From: CAYNJW01 sp964397665
GTDB taxonomy: Archaea; Nanobdellota; Nanobdellia; Pacearchaeales; GW2011-AR1
Length of the DNA stretch: 11,437 nucleotides
Direction of reading: 5' to 3'
Assembly: GCA_964397665.1 (NCBI GenBank)
Contig: CAYNJW010000017.1
Location: 1-11,437, forward strand
The position numbers and the translations under genes are program-made. Under the pieces are notes generated by a model, which searched no databases, had not been told where the DNA came from, and saw nothing but the letters and a program-made list of their open reading frames with translations. Shown in pieces: positions 1-6,102 of this stretch (its first letter is position 1; each line of letters opens with the position of its first letter).

Positions 1-62
1 AAGATCTTCTTCTTCCCTATAAAATCAATAGGTTTTTTGTTTGTGAACTTTAAATTTTCCAT
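1..62 (-). CDS. Start of an unidentified protein, cut by the window edge
   Basis: The last gene of the minus-strand operon begins here. Its ATG shares one base with the TAA stop of the flippase gene (TAATG arrangement). Purine-rich GGAGAG and AGGTGG sequences lie just upstream (67-76), a good ribosome binding site for an internal cistron. Twenty codons are visible, reading MENLKFTNKKPIDFIGKKKI, with no stop before the edge. The N-terminus is lysine-rich and too short to assign to a family. Its place behind a flippase and a sugar dehydrogenase-like gene makes an envelope or glycan role plausible, but that is context only. The open frame, overlap and binding site support a real gene. Confidence 0.6.
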   Translation of the reverse strand, partial: MENLKFTNKKPIDFIGKKKI

Positions 63-1387
63 TACTCTCTCCACCTTGCAAAGATTAAAATCCCAAGATA
101 TAAATATCTACTGATTAAAGTTGCAATTGCTGCCCCGTAAACTGCAAGCATTTGTCCTTGTTTTAATAAGATAGTTATCAAAAAGTAATTCAAGACAATA
201 TTCAAGAGAGTAGTAATTACCAAACTTTTTGCAATAAACGCTGTCCTTCCTTTTGCTATAAAATAGTTGGAATAAACACCTGTGAGGGATGCAGAGATTA
301 AAAGGAAAGAAATTAATCTTAAAATTTGAACTGCAGCTAAATACTCCTGACCGTAAACTAATTTTACACCAAATTCTGCAAAAATGAGTGTTCCTAAAAC
401 TGCAAGAATTGCAACTGGAAAAGTTACGAATAAAGCCTTTTTCAGACCTAATTGTAATCTCTTCCCCTTAAGTCTTGAGAATATTGGGAAAAGTGCTCCT
501 GCGAAGCCTATAATGGCTCCTATCGACCCTATTAAAGCGAAAGCAGCTGAATAAAAACCAATAAATTCTGCCTGAACATATCTCCCCAACATTATTTGAT
601 CAATATAACCAAAAAAGATTCCTGAAAGGATAGTGGCTGTTAGGGGTAGAATAAATTTATTAACTTCTTGCTTTTGTTTTTTGTTTAATTTCTTTCCTTC
701 TGAAATTCCTTTATTAAAATATAAAAAAGTTAATCCAATTGAATAGCATAAAGCTAATGCAAGAATAATCCAGAAAATTCTTAATTCATCAACCAAAACA
801 ACTGTGAATAAAATAACTAAAGGTAGAATGATTAATCTTAAAGATTGAAAAATAATCTCCTTGAAAAGAATAACTTGAAATTTATTTTTTGCTTGTGGTA
901 TTGCTGAAAAAAAACCAATAAAACTATTTGCAAGAGTATAAAAAATTCCAGCCAATAATGCATAAAAAATTGGTTTTTGATAATAAACATTTGCAATGAA
1001 ATATGAAGATAAACCTAAAACCAAAACAGTTAAAGTTGTAAGTAAAAGTTTTGTTCTAAAAAAATAAGAAATATAACCTTTTGAATTTGGTTTTTTCTTC
1101 GAAAACTCTTTTGATAAAAATCTAATTAACGTTGTTGTAATCCCCATATCTGTAAAACCTGAAAGAAGAACTATTGTGGCCAAAGCCAATGAATATAACC
1201 CAAATAATTCAGGCAATAACATTCTTGCTAAAATAATGGTAAAAAGTAATGAGCCAATCTTTGCTACAAGTGTCGTCGAAATTTGAAAAATTGAATTTTT
1301 AACTGCTTGTCCAGTATTCCCTGAAAAATCTCTATTCCGAATTCTCTTAGTAATTCCGAAAGCCTCTTCCTTTAGATAATTAAACAT
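62..1387 (-). CDS. Polysaccharide/lipid-linked oligosaccharide flippase (Wzx-like, MATE/MVF superfamily)
   Basis: This 441-residue protein is almost wholly hydrophobic, with about 12-14 predicted membrane segments between residues 35 and 437. That length and profile are usual for the polysaccharide biosynthesis transporter families (Polysacc_synt). The N-terminal part is the most typical: an amphipathic stretch ending in GNTGQAVKNSIFQ, a first helix pair with ILARMLLPELFGLYSLA, then FTDMGITTTLIRFLS. Family members flip undecaprenyl- or dolichol-linked glycans across the cytoplasmic membrane; the substrate cannot be read from sequence. The gene starts 2 nt after the stop of the small membrane protein gene, with no clear Shine-Dalgarno sequence, so it probably depends on translational coupling. 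A neighbouring UDP-sugar dehydrogenase-like gene fits a surface-glycan function. Confidence 0.88.
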   Translation of the reverse strand: MFNYLKEEAFGITKRIRNRDFSGNTGQAVKNSIFQISTTLVAKIGSLLFTIILARMLLPELFGLYSLALATIVLLSGFTDMGITTTLIRFLSKEFSKKKPNSKGYISYFFRTKLLLTTLTVLVLGLSSYFIANVYYQKPIFYALLAGIFYTLANSFIGFFSAIPQAKNKFQVILFKEIIFQSLRLIILPLVILFTVVLVDELRIFWIILALALCYSIGLTFLYFNKGISEGKKLNKKQKQEVNKFILPLTATILSGIFFGYIDQIMLGRYVQAEFIGFYSAAFALIGSIGAIIGFAGALFPIFSRLKGKRLQLGLKKALFVTFPVAILAVLGTLIFAEFGVKLVYGQEYLAAVQILRLISFLLISASLTGVYSNYFIAKGRTAFIAKSLVITTLLNIVLNYFLITILLKQGQMLAVYGAAIATLISRYLYLGILIFARWRE

Positions 1388-1389
1388 AT

Positions 1390-1839
1390 CTAATCTAGCT
1401 TTTTTTTGTTTTTATTTGTTATCATTGTGTAAATTATGGATAACTTGTTAAAAAAATCTTCCCCATGGTAAACATAATCAAAAACATCTAAAAGAATATG
1501 AAAGAAAAATCCTAAAAAGATAAAAAAGAAAAATTCATGGATAATTGAAAAAATAAGAAGAATTATAAAAACTTCGATACCGTGTAAAAATCTAATCTCG
1601 TGTTTGAATTTTGTGTTATTTTTTCTTTTTTCCCAAAGTTTTCTTTTTAAGATTTCTTGCCTCCAAAACTCAAAAAAATTAAGAGATTTTTCTTTTAAAA
1701 TAAATAAAATAACTTTATCTAAATCTATAAATATTGAAGATAAAAATACAATTAACGAAGCTATCAAAGTATAACCTGTTACAAAATAAAGAAGTGAGGA
1801 AAATATAACTCCATAAAAAATATGCCATTTGGGCATCAT
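1390..1839 (-). CDS. Small membrane protein, divergent YdjM-like (putative metal-dependent hydrolase family)
   Basis: A 149-residue protein with an N-terminal hydrophobic pair (about 8-48), a basic middle (about 60-82) and a second hydrophobic region (about 88-122). Polar residues at spaced positions recall the YdjM/LexA-binding inner-membrane hydrolase family (PF04307): His6 followed by YG, Asp39-x-Asp41 (IDLDK), His80 and His86 (KHEIRFLHGIE), and His114 with Asp118 (FHILLDVFDYVYHG). The family is thought to bind metal through such His/Asp residues, but its substrate is largely unknown. The match is from motif spacing and is moderate; an unrelated small membrane protein is possible. A Shine-Dalgarno-like GGAG lies 9 nt before the first of two consecutive ATG codons, which favours the first. 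The gene begins 1 nt after the upstream gene ends. Confidence 0.6.
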   Translation of the reverse strand: MMPKWHIFYGVIFSSLLYFVTGYTLIASLIVFLSSIFIDLDKVILFILKEKSLNFFEFWRQEILKRKLWEKRKNNTKFKHEIRFLHGIEVFIILLIFSIIHEFFFFIFLGFFFHILLDVFDYVYHGEDFFNKLSIIYTMITNKNKKKLD

Positions 1840-1840
1840 C

Positions 1841-2689
1841 TTAAATATCTCCGAAATCTAAATTTTTGCTTGTTGCTCCAGGAATCTCTTCCCAGTCTTT
1901 TTTTTCTCGAATCTTTAAATTAGATTTCCATACTTGTTTAAATAATTCAGGACTATAACCTTTTTTCTCTGAAAAAGAAATTAATGCATTCAAATCTTTT
2001 GGGAAACATTTTCCACCAAAACCTTTTAGTCCATCATGTCCTGGAACAGACATATTTTTTCCAATTCTGTCATCTAAAGAAATCACTTCTAAAACTTTAT
2101 CATAATTGATTCCGGCTTTATCACAAATTGAGTTTAATTCATTGGCAATCATGATCTGACTTGTTAGTGTACAGTTTGCAGCATATTTTACCATCTCCGC
2201 AGTTTTTATATCTGTCTCAAAATATTTTGAATCTTTTAAAAATTTATCATAAATAGATTTTATTAAAAGAAAATCTTCATGATTTTTTACACCTATCACA
2301 ACCCTATTTAAATTTTGAAAATCTTCTAATGCATGTTTTTCCCTTAGAAATTCGGGATTAAAACCAAAATTAAACATCTTAAATTCTTCTGAGAAACTTT
2401 CTGTACTTCCTGGAACTATTGTTGAACGAAGAATAATTAAAGGTTTTTGTTTAAATTCTAACTTTGATAAATCTAATAATGAACTCTTTATAATCTCTAA
2501 GTCTATTTCTCCAGTTGTTTTCATTGGTGTCGGCAATGCAAGAAAAATCACCTCACAATCTTTTAAACTATCTAAGTTATCTTTGAATTCTTGTTTAAAT
2601 TTATCATAACCAACGCAATCAAAATGTTTACTAAAAACTTTATATGCTGTTCCTCCTACAAACCCCATACCTACAAAACCTAGTTTCAT
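1841..2689 (-). CDS. UDP-glucose/GDP-mannose dehydrogenase-like protein lacking the C-terminal domain
   Basis: The 282-residue product has the NAD-binding Rossmann motif GFVGMGFVG (residues 4-12) with an acidic residue at the end of strand 2 (Asp29). It also has the family signatures LPTP (52-55), RSTIVPGST (88-96), NPEFLREKHALEDF (111-124) and MVKYAANCTLTSQIMIANEL (166-185). The catalytic cysteine is present in GGKCFPKDLNAL (Cys228). These enzymes oxidise a nucleotide sugar at C6 to the uronic acid in two NAD-dependent steps. Typical members are about 400-450 residues; this one ends after the central dimerisation helix and lacks the C-terminal UDP-binding domain. The stop is followed directly by the next gene, so the short form looks stable rather than freshly broken. 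The ATG at 2687-2689 is chosen over an upstream in-frame ATG because the Rossmann fold begins there and it sits 1 nt after the secD stop. Confidence 0.85.
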   Translation of the reverse strand: MKLGFVGMGFVGGTAYKVFSKHFDCVGYDKFKQEFKDNLDSLKDCEVIFLALPTPMKTTGEIDLEIIKSSLLDLSKLEFKQKPLIILRSTIVPGSTESFSEEFKMFNFGFNPEFLREKHALEDFQNLNRVVIGVKNHEDFLLIKSIYDKFLKDSKYFETDIKTAEMVKYAANCTLTSQIMIANELNSICDKAGINYDKVLEVISLDDRIGKNMSVPGHDGLKGFGGKCFPKDLNALISFSEKKGYSPELFKQVWKSNLKIREKKDWEEIPGATSKNLDFGDI

Positions 2690-2690
2690 T

Positions 2691-4238
2691 TTAATCGTCC
2701 GCCAGCTTTTTAGCAATATCTGCGAAGGCTGGTCTTGTTATTAAAACACCTGTGGAAATACCTATTAAAGTTGTTACTGCGAAACCCTTTAATAATCCTG
2801 CTGAAGCTGCTCCGATACCCATAAATCCTAATGCCCCTGTTAATGGTATCAAGGCTACAAAAGTTGTTGCGAAAGAAGTTACAATAATAAATAGTGCTTT
2901 TTTAATTCTCTGTTTAATTGATTCTCCTTTTACTCTTGATTCATCTAAAATAACTAACTGGCTATCTACACCAGTACCTATTGTCGCAATAATTCCGGCT
3001 ATTGAAGGTAAATCTAAATTCCACTTGATTAATGCAGCAACACCTAAAATAATTAAAACTTCTGAAAATGAAACAAGGATTACTGCTCCTGCTACTTTTA
3101 ATTTTCTATATCTAATAAAAACAATTAAAGAAACTGCAAGAAGTGCAAATAGTCCACCCAATAAAATTTGCTTCGTAAAACCATCTCCTAATCTTGGAGA
3201 AATTCTATCAATCTTTACAATTTCTAATTTGAAAGGAAGACTTCCGGTAATTAAAACTGTTTGAAGTTGCTTCATCTCTTTTTTTGTATCTTTTAATGCT
3301 TCCTCTCTTGAAGCACCGTTACCTGAACCAGAAATTTGAATTTGGGTTGCAACTTGTCCTTTCAAATCTGCACCAATATTTAAAGAATTTGTTAACTGAC
3401 CATCTAAATAGAAATCAATTTTCTTTTCTAAATATCTGCCACCAGAAGTTACATTTATTCCTAAATCTTTTGTTATGTCTGCATGTCTTTGAGCAGCTTC
3501 GGGACTTAAAGCAATAGTAAATCTAAAATTACAAGCTTCTCCATTTTCTGCTGGAAAACAATCTGTAATCCCTGCATCTTGTCCTGTTCTTCCGACATAT
3601 GCGATATCTTCATTTCCACCACTAAACACAGTTTGGTTTCCGATTTTTGCTTCAAATTTTCCTTGCTTTGCAATTAAATTTTCTAAATCTTCTGGAGAAG
3701 AACCTGCGATTTCTACCAACATAAATTTCCTACCAGACATATCAGATAATTTCTTTAATTGAACATCTGTCAAACCATAAACATTTAATCTTTCCTGAGA
3801 TACTACAATTAAATCATCCAATTCCTCATCTGTCAAAGAATGATTTTCAGAAGTAACTAAAGCCCTTGCTCCTCCTTGAATATCTAAACCAGCTTTTATT
3901 CTTGTTGAAGCTATTTTTCCAACAGTTATTTTTTCAAAATCTTTTTTTGAAAATAAAGAAACAATTTCAAGAGTATTTGTTTTGATAACTAACTTTTTAG
4001 TATTATTGAAATTAAGTGCGGTAGAATAATCTTTCATACTCTCTAATTTTATTCCGTCAATTTCTACGAGGATCATTCCTTTTCTTAAACCTGATTCGAA
4101 AAGAGTTGAATTTTTTTCAACAGAAGAAACAACAAGCCCTTTTTGTAAAAATGTTGGTGGAATTGAAAAAATTGAAATTAAAGAAAAAATTACAAAAATT
4201 ATCAAAATCCAAATTTTAAAAGTTATTTTTCCCTTCAT
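2691..4238 (-). CDS. secD: Protein translocase subunit SecD with an N-terminal PDZ-like domain
   Basis: SecD works with SecF at the membrane to assist late steps of protein export through SecYEG, using the ion gradient in bacteria; archaeal SecDF acts without SecA. The 515-residue protein has one N-terminal membrane helix (about 7-27) and a PDZ-like module (about 32-95: LVVSSVEKNSTLFESGLRKG then MILVEIDGIKL). The conserved SecD motif KAGLDIQGGARALV (about 115-128) follows, then a large extracytoplasmic P1-type region. Five C-terminal helices contain the RND-type signature ATIGTGVDSQLVILDE, which aligns with the TLGIAVDANVLIFER segment of bacterial SecD. The start overlaps the secF stop as ATGA and has a strong GAGGTGA binding site 4 nt upstream. 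Length and domain order are normal for archaeal SecD. Confidence 0.95.
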   Translation of the reverse strand: MKGKITFKIWILIIFVIFSLISIFSIPPTFLQKGLVVSSVEKNSTLFESGLRKGMILVEIDGIKLESMKDYSTALNFNNTKKLVIKTNTLEIVSLFSKKDFEKITVGKIASTRIKAGLDIQGGARALVTSENHSLTDEELDDLIVVSQERLNVYGLTDVQLKKLSDMSGRKFMLVEIAGSSPEDLENLIAKQGKFEAKIGNQTVFSGGNEDIAYVGRTGQDAGITDCFPAENGEACNFRFTIALSPEAAQRHADITKDLGINVTSGGRYLEKKIDFYLDGQLTNSLNIGADLKGQVATQIQISGSGNGASREEALKDTKKEMKQLQTVLITGSLPFKLEIVKIDRISPRLGDGFTKQILLGGLFALLAVSLIVFIRYRKLKVAGAVILVSFSEVLIILGVAALIKWNLDLPSIAGIIATIGTGVDSQLVILDESRVKGESIKQRIKKALFIIVTSFATTFVALIPLTGALGFMGIGAASAGLLKGFAVTTLIGISTGVLITRPAFADIAKKLADD

Positions 4239-5251
4239 TTATTCACCTCTGCATACCACTTTAATATCGAAGCATTTGTAATCCAAGTATTGAATAAATC
4301 AAAGAATAACCCAATTAATAAAATCTGAAAAATTTGGTTTAAAACTGAACCAAAAGGGGCAACAATAAATAAAGCCACACCTATTGCAACTATTGAAGTC
4401 ATAGTCATTGTTGTTCCTGTTTTGAATGCCTCATATAATTCTTTATTTACAGACTTTTTTCTTTGTAAAATCCTTGTGGTCAATAATACATCTGTATCTA
4501 CAGAATAACCAATAAGCATGAGAAATGCAACAATTCCTGCTGTTGAAATTTTTATTCCCAAAATATCAACCATTGCAAGAGTCATAGTAATATCTGCAAA
4601 TGCTGAAAGCATTACAGCAAAGGAAGGAACTGAATTTTTAATATAGATATAGGTTAAACCTATCATTAAAAGAATTACAAAAATTAAATTTATTAAAAAA
4701 ATCCCTCTAACAAATAATGCACCTAATAAAATACCTAAAAGAACATTTAGAAAAAATGAAATTGTTTTAATCTTTTTTCCCTTTGCAAAAATTAAGAAAA
4801 CTACCCCTGCCATCCAGAAGAAAGCCAATAATATAGCAACTAAAAGTTGTTTATAAAAATCTGCACTTAATGCTGAAGATGTTGTTTCGATAGAAGAATT
4901 TTCTTGTGTTAATTTTTCTCCAAGAAATTCTTCCAAAGCATTTTTCAAAGAATCTGTTTGTGATTCTTGAACAACTATTGAGATTCTTGTTTGTTTTCCA
5001 GTATTATCTGAAAGTGCACTGATTTCAAAATCTTGAATTGATTTTTCTAAAAAATTTGTTAATTCTGTAACATCTGTTTCTGTAAATATTGTTATTGTTG
5101 TTCCTCCAGTTAAAGAAACATCTTTTGACATGATATCTCCATTTTGAAAGTAAAAAAAGCCTATTGAAATCATCGAAACCACTAAAAGTAATGCTGTAAC
5201 TATTAGTAGTTTTTTATAATTCTTATTATAAATTGTTTCGAATTTTGACAT
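4235..5251 (-). CDS. secF: Protein translocase subunit SecF
   Basis: SecF is the partner of SecD in the accessory export complex. The 338-residue protein has a first membrane helix (about 13-34) and an extracytoplasmic domain beginning with the SecF motif SLTGGTTITIF (46-56). Five further helices follow (about 134-157, 165-182, 184-204, 228-253, 283-325). The RND-type signature GYSVDTDVLLTTRIL (248-262) matches the bacterial GYSLNDTVVVFDRIRE segment in position and pattern. Gene order is secF then secD with a 4-nt ATGA overlap, which suggests coupled translation in a fixed ratio. It is the first gene of the operon. The start is the only ATG giving a sensible N-terminus, and a TATA-like box sits about 25-30 nt upstream, so the mRNA is probably leaderless. 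Confidence 0.93.
   Translation of the reverse strand: MSKFETIYNKNYKKLLIVTALLLVVSMISIGFFYFQNGDIMSKDVSLTGGTTITIFTETDVTELTNFLEKSIQDFEISALSDNTGKQTRISIVVQESQTDSLKNALEEFLGEKLTQENSSIETTSSALSADFYKQLLVAILLAFFWMAGVVFLIFAKGKKIKTISFFLNVLLGILLGALFVRGIFLINLIFVILLMIGLTYIYIKNSVPSFAVMLSAFADITMTLAMVDILGIKISTAGIVAFLMLIGYSVDTDVLLTTRILQRKKSVNKELYEAFKTGTTMTMTSIVAIGVALFIVAPFGSVLNQIFQILLIGLFFDLFNTWITNASILKWYAEVNK
4243..4249 (-). promoter_or_regulatory. Shine-Dalgarno site of secD
   Basis: GAGGTGA lies 4 nt before the secD ATG and inside the end of secF. It is a near-perfect anti-16S match. It contrasts with the leaderless starts of first genes in this window. Confidence 0.75.
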
Positions 5252-5260
5252 AAAAATATC

Positions 5261-5286
5261 AACTTTAAAAGTTATTTAAAGTTAAC
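5261..5286 (-). promoter_or_regulatory. secF operon promoter (TATA region) with overlapping palindromes
   Basis: Read on the minus strand, CTTTAAAT is centred about 25-28 nt before the secF ATG, the spacing of an archaeal TATA box for a leaderless transcript. The same bases form a perfect 9-bp inverted repeat, aactttaaa (5261-5269) and tttaaagtt (5275-5283), separated by 5 nt. A second nested palindrome, aactttaaaagtt, spans 5261-5273. Palindromes of this kind can bind a dimeric regulator, but symmetry is also common in AT-rich TATA boxes. Confidence 0.6.
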
Positions 5287-5320
5287 GCTGTATGATTTCA
5301 GAAAGAGATTAATTATTTAA

Positions 5321-5536
5321 AACGCCCGAGACAGGATTCGGCAACGTGAGCAAGTCACTCGCTTGTTTCGGTCTTCACTTCGTTCAGTTGCGAAACAAAA
5401 CCATCGGTTCGAATCAGAAACGCCCGAGACAGGATTCGGCAACGTGAGCAAGTCACTCGCTTGTTTCGGTCTTCACTTCGTTCAGTTGCGAAACAAAACC
5501 ATCGGTTCGAATCAGAAACGCCCGAGACAGGATTCG
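5321..5536. repeat. Two identical 98-bp tandem repeats plus a 20-bp third partial copy inside tRNA-Arg
   Basis: Copies at 5321-5418 and 5419-5516 match base for base. A third partial copy (5517-5536) is the 3' end of the tRNA-Arg gene itself: T-loop half, T-stem and acceptor strand plus 3 flanking bases. So each unit begins with a 20-bp duplicate of the tRNA 3' end, then diverges into about 78 bp of unrelated sequence. That part holds an 8-bp inverted repeat, ttgtttcg/cgaaacaa (5363-5370 and 5391-5398 in copy 1). It ends with an inverted copy of the tRNA T-arm core (ggttcgaatc). GC content is clearly higher than the surroundings. The pattern resembles tandem attachment-site duplicates at a tRNA 3' end; a replication-slippage duplication or an assembly artefact could look the same. 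Confidence 0.9.
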
Positions 5537-5637
5537 AACCTGCGACTTCGTCCTTTCTTCGTTTAGAAAATGAAGACTTAAAAATCTTCGATGTACTTAG
5601 GAGGGACGCACTCTAATCCAGGCTGAGTTACCCGGGC
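5519..5637 (-). tRNA. tRNA-Arg(CCU) with a 43-nt intron
   Basis: Read on the minus strand, the acceptor GCCCGGG pairs with CTCGGGC (one G-U). The D-arm is ACTC/GAGT, the anticodon stem CGTCC/GGACG, the variable loop 5 nt, and the T-arm GCAGG-TTCGAAT-CCTGT. Without the intron the loop is CTCCTAA, giving anticodon CCU, which decodes AGG as arginine. Mature length is 75 nt plus a G discriminator; CCA is not encoded. The intron lies between positions 37 and 38. The gene begins 5 nt after tRNA-Leu ends, so the two are probably one transcript. Its 3' end is duplicated in the adjacent tandem repeats. Confidence 0.92.
5555..5597 (-). other. tRNA-Arg intron at position 37/38 with a relaxed bulge-helix-bulge
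   Basis: The 43-nt intron splits the anticodon loop after A37. A 3-4-3 bulge-helix-bulge can be drawn: bulge TAA, central helix CTCC with GAAG, bulge AAA, next to the CGTCC/GGACG anticodon stem. Cutting after the second base of each bulge gives exactly the 37/38 splice and restores a 7-nt loop. The central helix has one C-A mismatch, at wobble position 34. Inside the intron, GAAGA and TCTTC can form a hairpin. Confidence 0.8.
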
Positions 5638-5642
5638 TTTAA

Positions 5643-5725
5643 TGGGGAGAGGAGGATTCGAACCCCCGTAAGCATAAGCTACCAGGTCCTAAGCCTGGCC
5701 CGTTTGACCACTCCGGCATCCCCCC
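5643..5725 (-). tRNA. tRNA-Leu(UAG)
   Basis: This is a class II tRNA on the minus strand. The acceptor GGGGGGA pairs with TCTCCCC, the D-arm is CCG/CGG, and the anticodon stem CCAGG/CCTGG encloses the loop CTTAGGA, giving anticodon UAG for CUA leucine codons. A long variable arm (TAGCTTATGCTTAC) confirms the leucine type. The T-arm is GGGGG-TTCGAAT-CCTCC and the discriminator is A. CCA is not encoded and no intron is present. It is the first gene of a Leu-Arg pair. Confidence 0.95.
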
Positions 5726-5742
5726 AAGTGATAGAATAAAAT

Positions 5743-5761
5743 CTAAAATAAAGATTATAAA
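5743..5761 (-). promoter_or_regulatory. Probable TATA box of the tRNA-Leu/tRNA-Arg transcript
   Basis: Minus-strand tTTATAATctttattttaga lies about 20-35 nt upstream of the mature tRNA-Leu 5' end. Two overlapping TATA-like matches make the exact box uncertain. Confidence 0.4.
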
Positions 5762-5800
5762 ACTATCGAACTTTGAAAATGAAATTTTTTCAAAACAATA

Positions 5801-5810
5801 AACTTTAAAA
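5801..5810 (+). promoter_or_regulatory. TATA box of tRNA-Gly
   Basis: AACTTTAAAA is centred about 29 nt before the mature tRNA 5' end. The same CTTTAAA core appears upstream of secF and, as CTTTTTAAAG, before the 5S gene, so it looks like this organism's strong TATA consensus. Confidence 0.6.
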
Positions 5811-5834
5811 CTCAATTTTTCTAAAATATATTGT

Positions 5835-5905
5835 GCGTGGGTAGTTCAGTGGCAGAATCCGAGCCTTCCAAGCTTGTGACCCGGGTTCGAATCCCGGCCC
5901 GCGCA
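5835..5905 (+). tRNA. tRNA-Gly(UCC)
   Basis: The acceptor GCGTGGG pairs with CCCGCGC (one G-U), the D-arm is GTTC/GAAT, and the anticodon stem CGAGC/GCTTG encloses the loop CTTCCAA, giving anticodon UCC for GGA codons. The T-arm is CCGGG-TTCGAAT-CCCGG and the discriminator A. CCA is not encoded and there is no intron. It is divergent from the tRNA-Leu/Arg pair and upstream of the 5S gene, which has its own TATA box. Confidence 0.95.
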
Positions 5906-5930
5906 TTTGATATTTTCTATAGATAGTTAA

Positions 5931-5940
5931 CTTTTTAAAG
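5931..5940 (+). promoter_or_regulatory. TATA box of the 5S rRNA gene
   Basis: CTTTTTAAAG is centred 25 nt before the predicted 5S 5' end, in the 55-nt gap after tRNA-Gly. This supports independent transcription of 5S. Confidence 0.6.
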
Positions 5941-5960
5941 TAAACTTGAGTAATATTTTT

Positions 5961-6069
5961 GAGACGACCATAGTCATTTGGTTACACCTGTTCCCTTTCC
6001 GAACACAGAAGTTAAGCTTGTGACGTTCATGTTTGTACTGTCCACGATGGGAAGGCTTGGAGTTGTCTC
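5961..6069 (+). rRNA. rrf: 5S ribosomal RNA
   Basis: The ends pair as helix I (GAGACGAC with GTTGTCTC), which sets the limits to within a base or two. The conserved 5S core is present: ACCTGTTCCCTTTCCGAACA, then AGAAGTTAAG in helix III and loop B, and later GTTTGTACTG and GATGGGAAG. At about 109 nt it is some 10 nt shorter than a typical 5S. It is not next to 16S or 23S here, consistent with the scattered rRNA genes of many small archaeal genomes. It sits between tRNA-Gly and a short protein gene whose promoter starts at the 5S 3' end. Confidence 0.93.
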
Positions 6070-6070
6070 A

Positions 6071-6080
6071 CTTATATTTT
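6071..6080 (+). promoter_or_regulatory. TATA box of the 92-residue protein gene
   Basis: CTTATATTTT begins two bases after the 5S helix and is centred 27 nt before the ATG at 6103. That spacing supports this ATG as a leaderless start. The in-frame TTG at 6088 would lie too close to the box. Confidence 0.5.
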
Positions 6081-6102
6081 CTAGAGGTTGATAAACAAAA
6101 AA

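Noticed and set aside
2752..3264. 170-codon open frame on the plus strand inside secD
   Set aside because: It is antisense to strongly conserved SecD membrane segments, has no promoter or binding site, and its composition mirrors the opposite strand.
5365..5421. A plus-strand tRNA inside the repeat, suggested by GGTTCGAATC and a GTTTC/GAAAC pairing
   Set aside because: The span is only 57 nt, the T-stem does not pair and no anticodon arm can be built.
5321..5516. CRISPR array
   Set aside because: The two 98-bp units are contiguous and identical throughout, with no spacers, and they contain tRNA sequence.
5363..5566. Open frame of 67 codons across the tandem repeats and into tRNA-Arg (+)
   Set aside because: It runs through two copies of a non-coding repeat and antisense to a tRNA; the peptide is just the repeat translated twice.
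6088..6102. TTG start giving a five-residue extension of the small protein after 5S
   Set aside because: The TATA box centred at about 6076 would place transcription start downstream of this TTG; the ATG at 6103 fits the spacing seen elsewhere.
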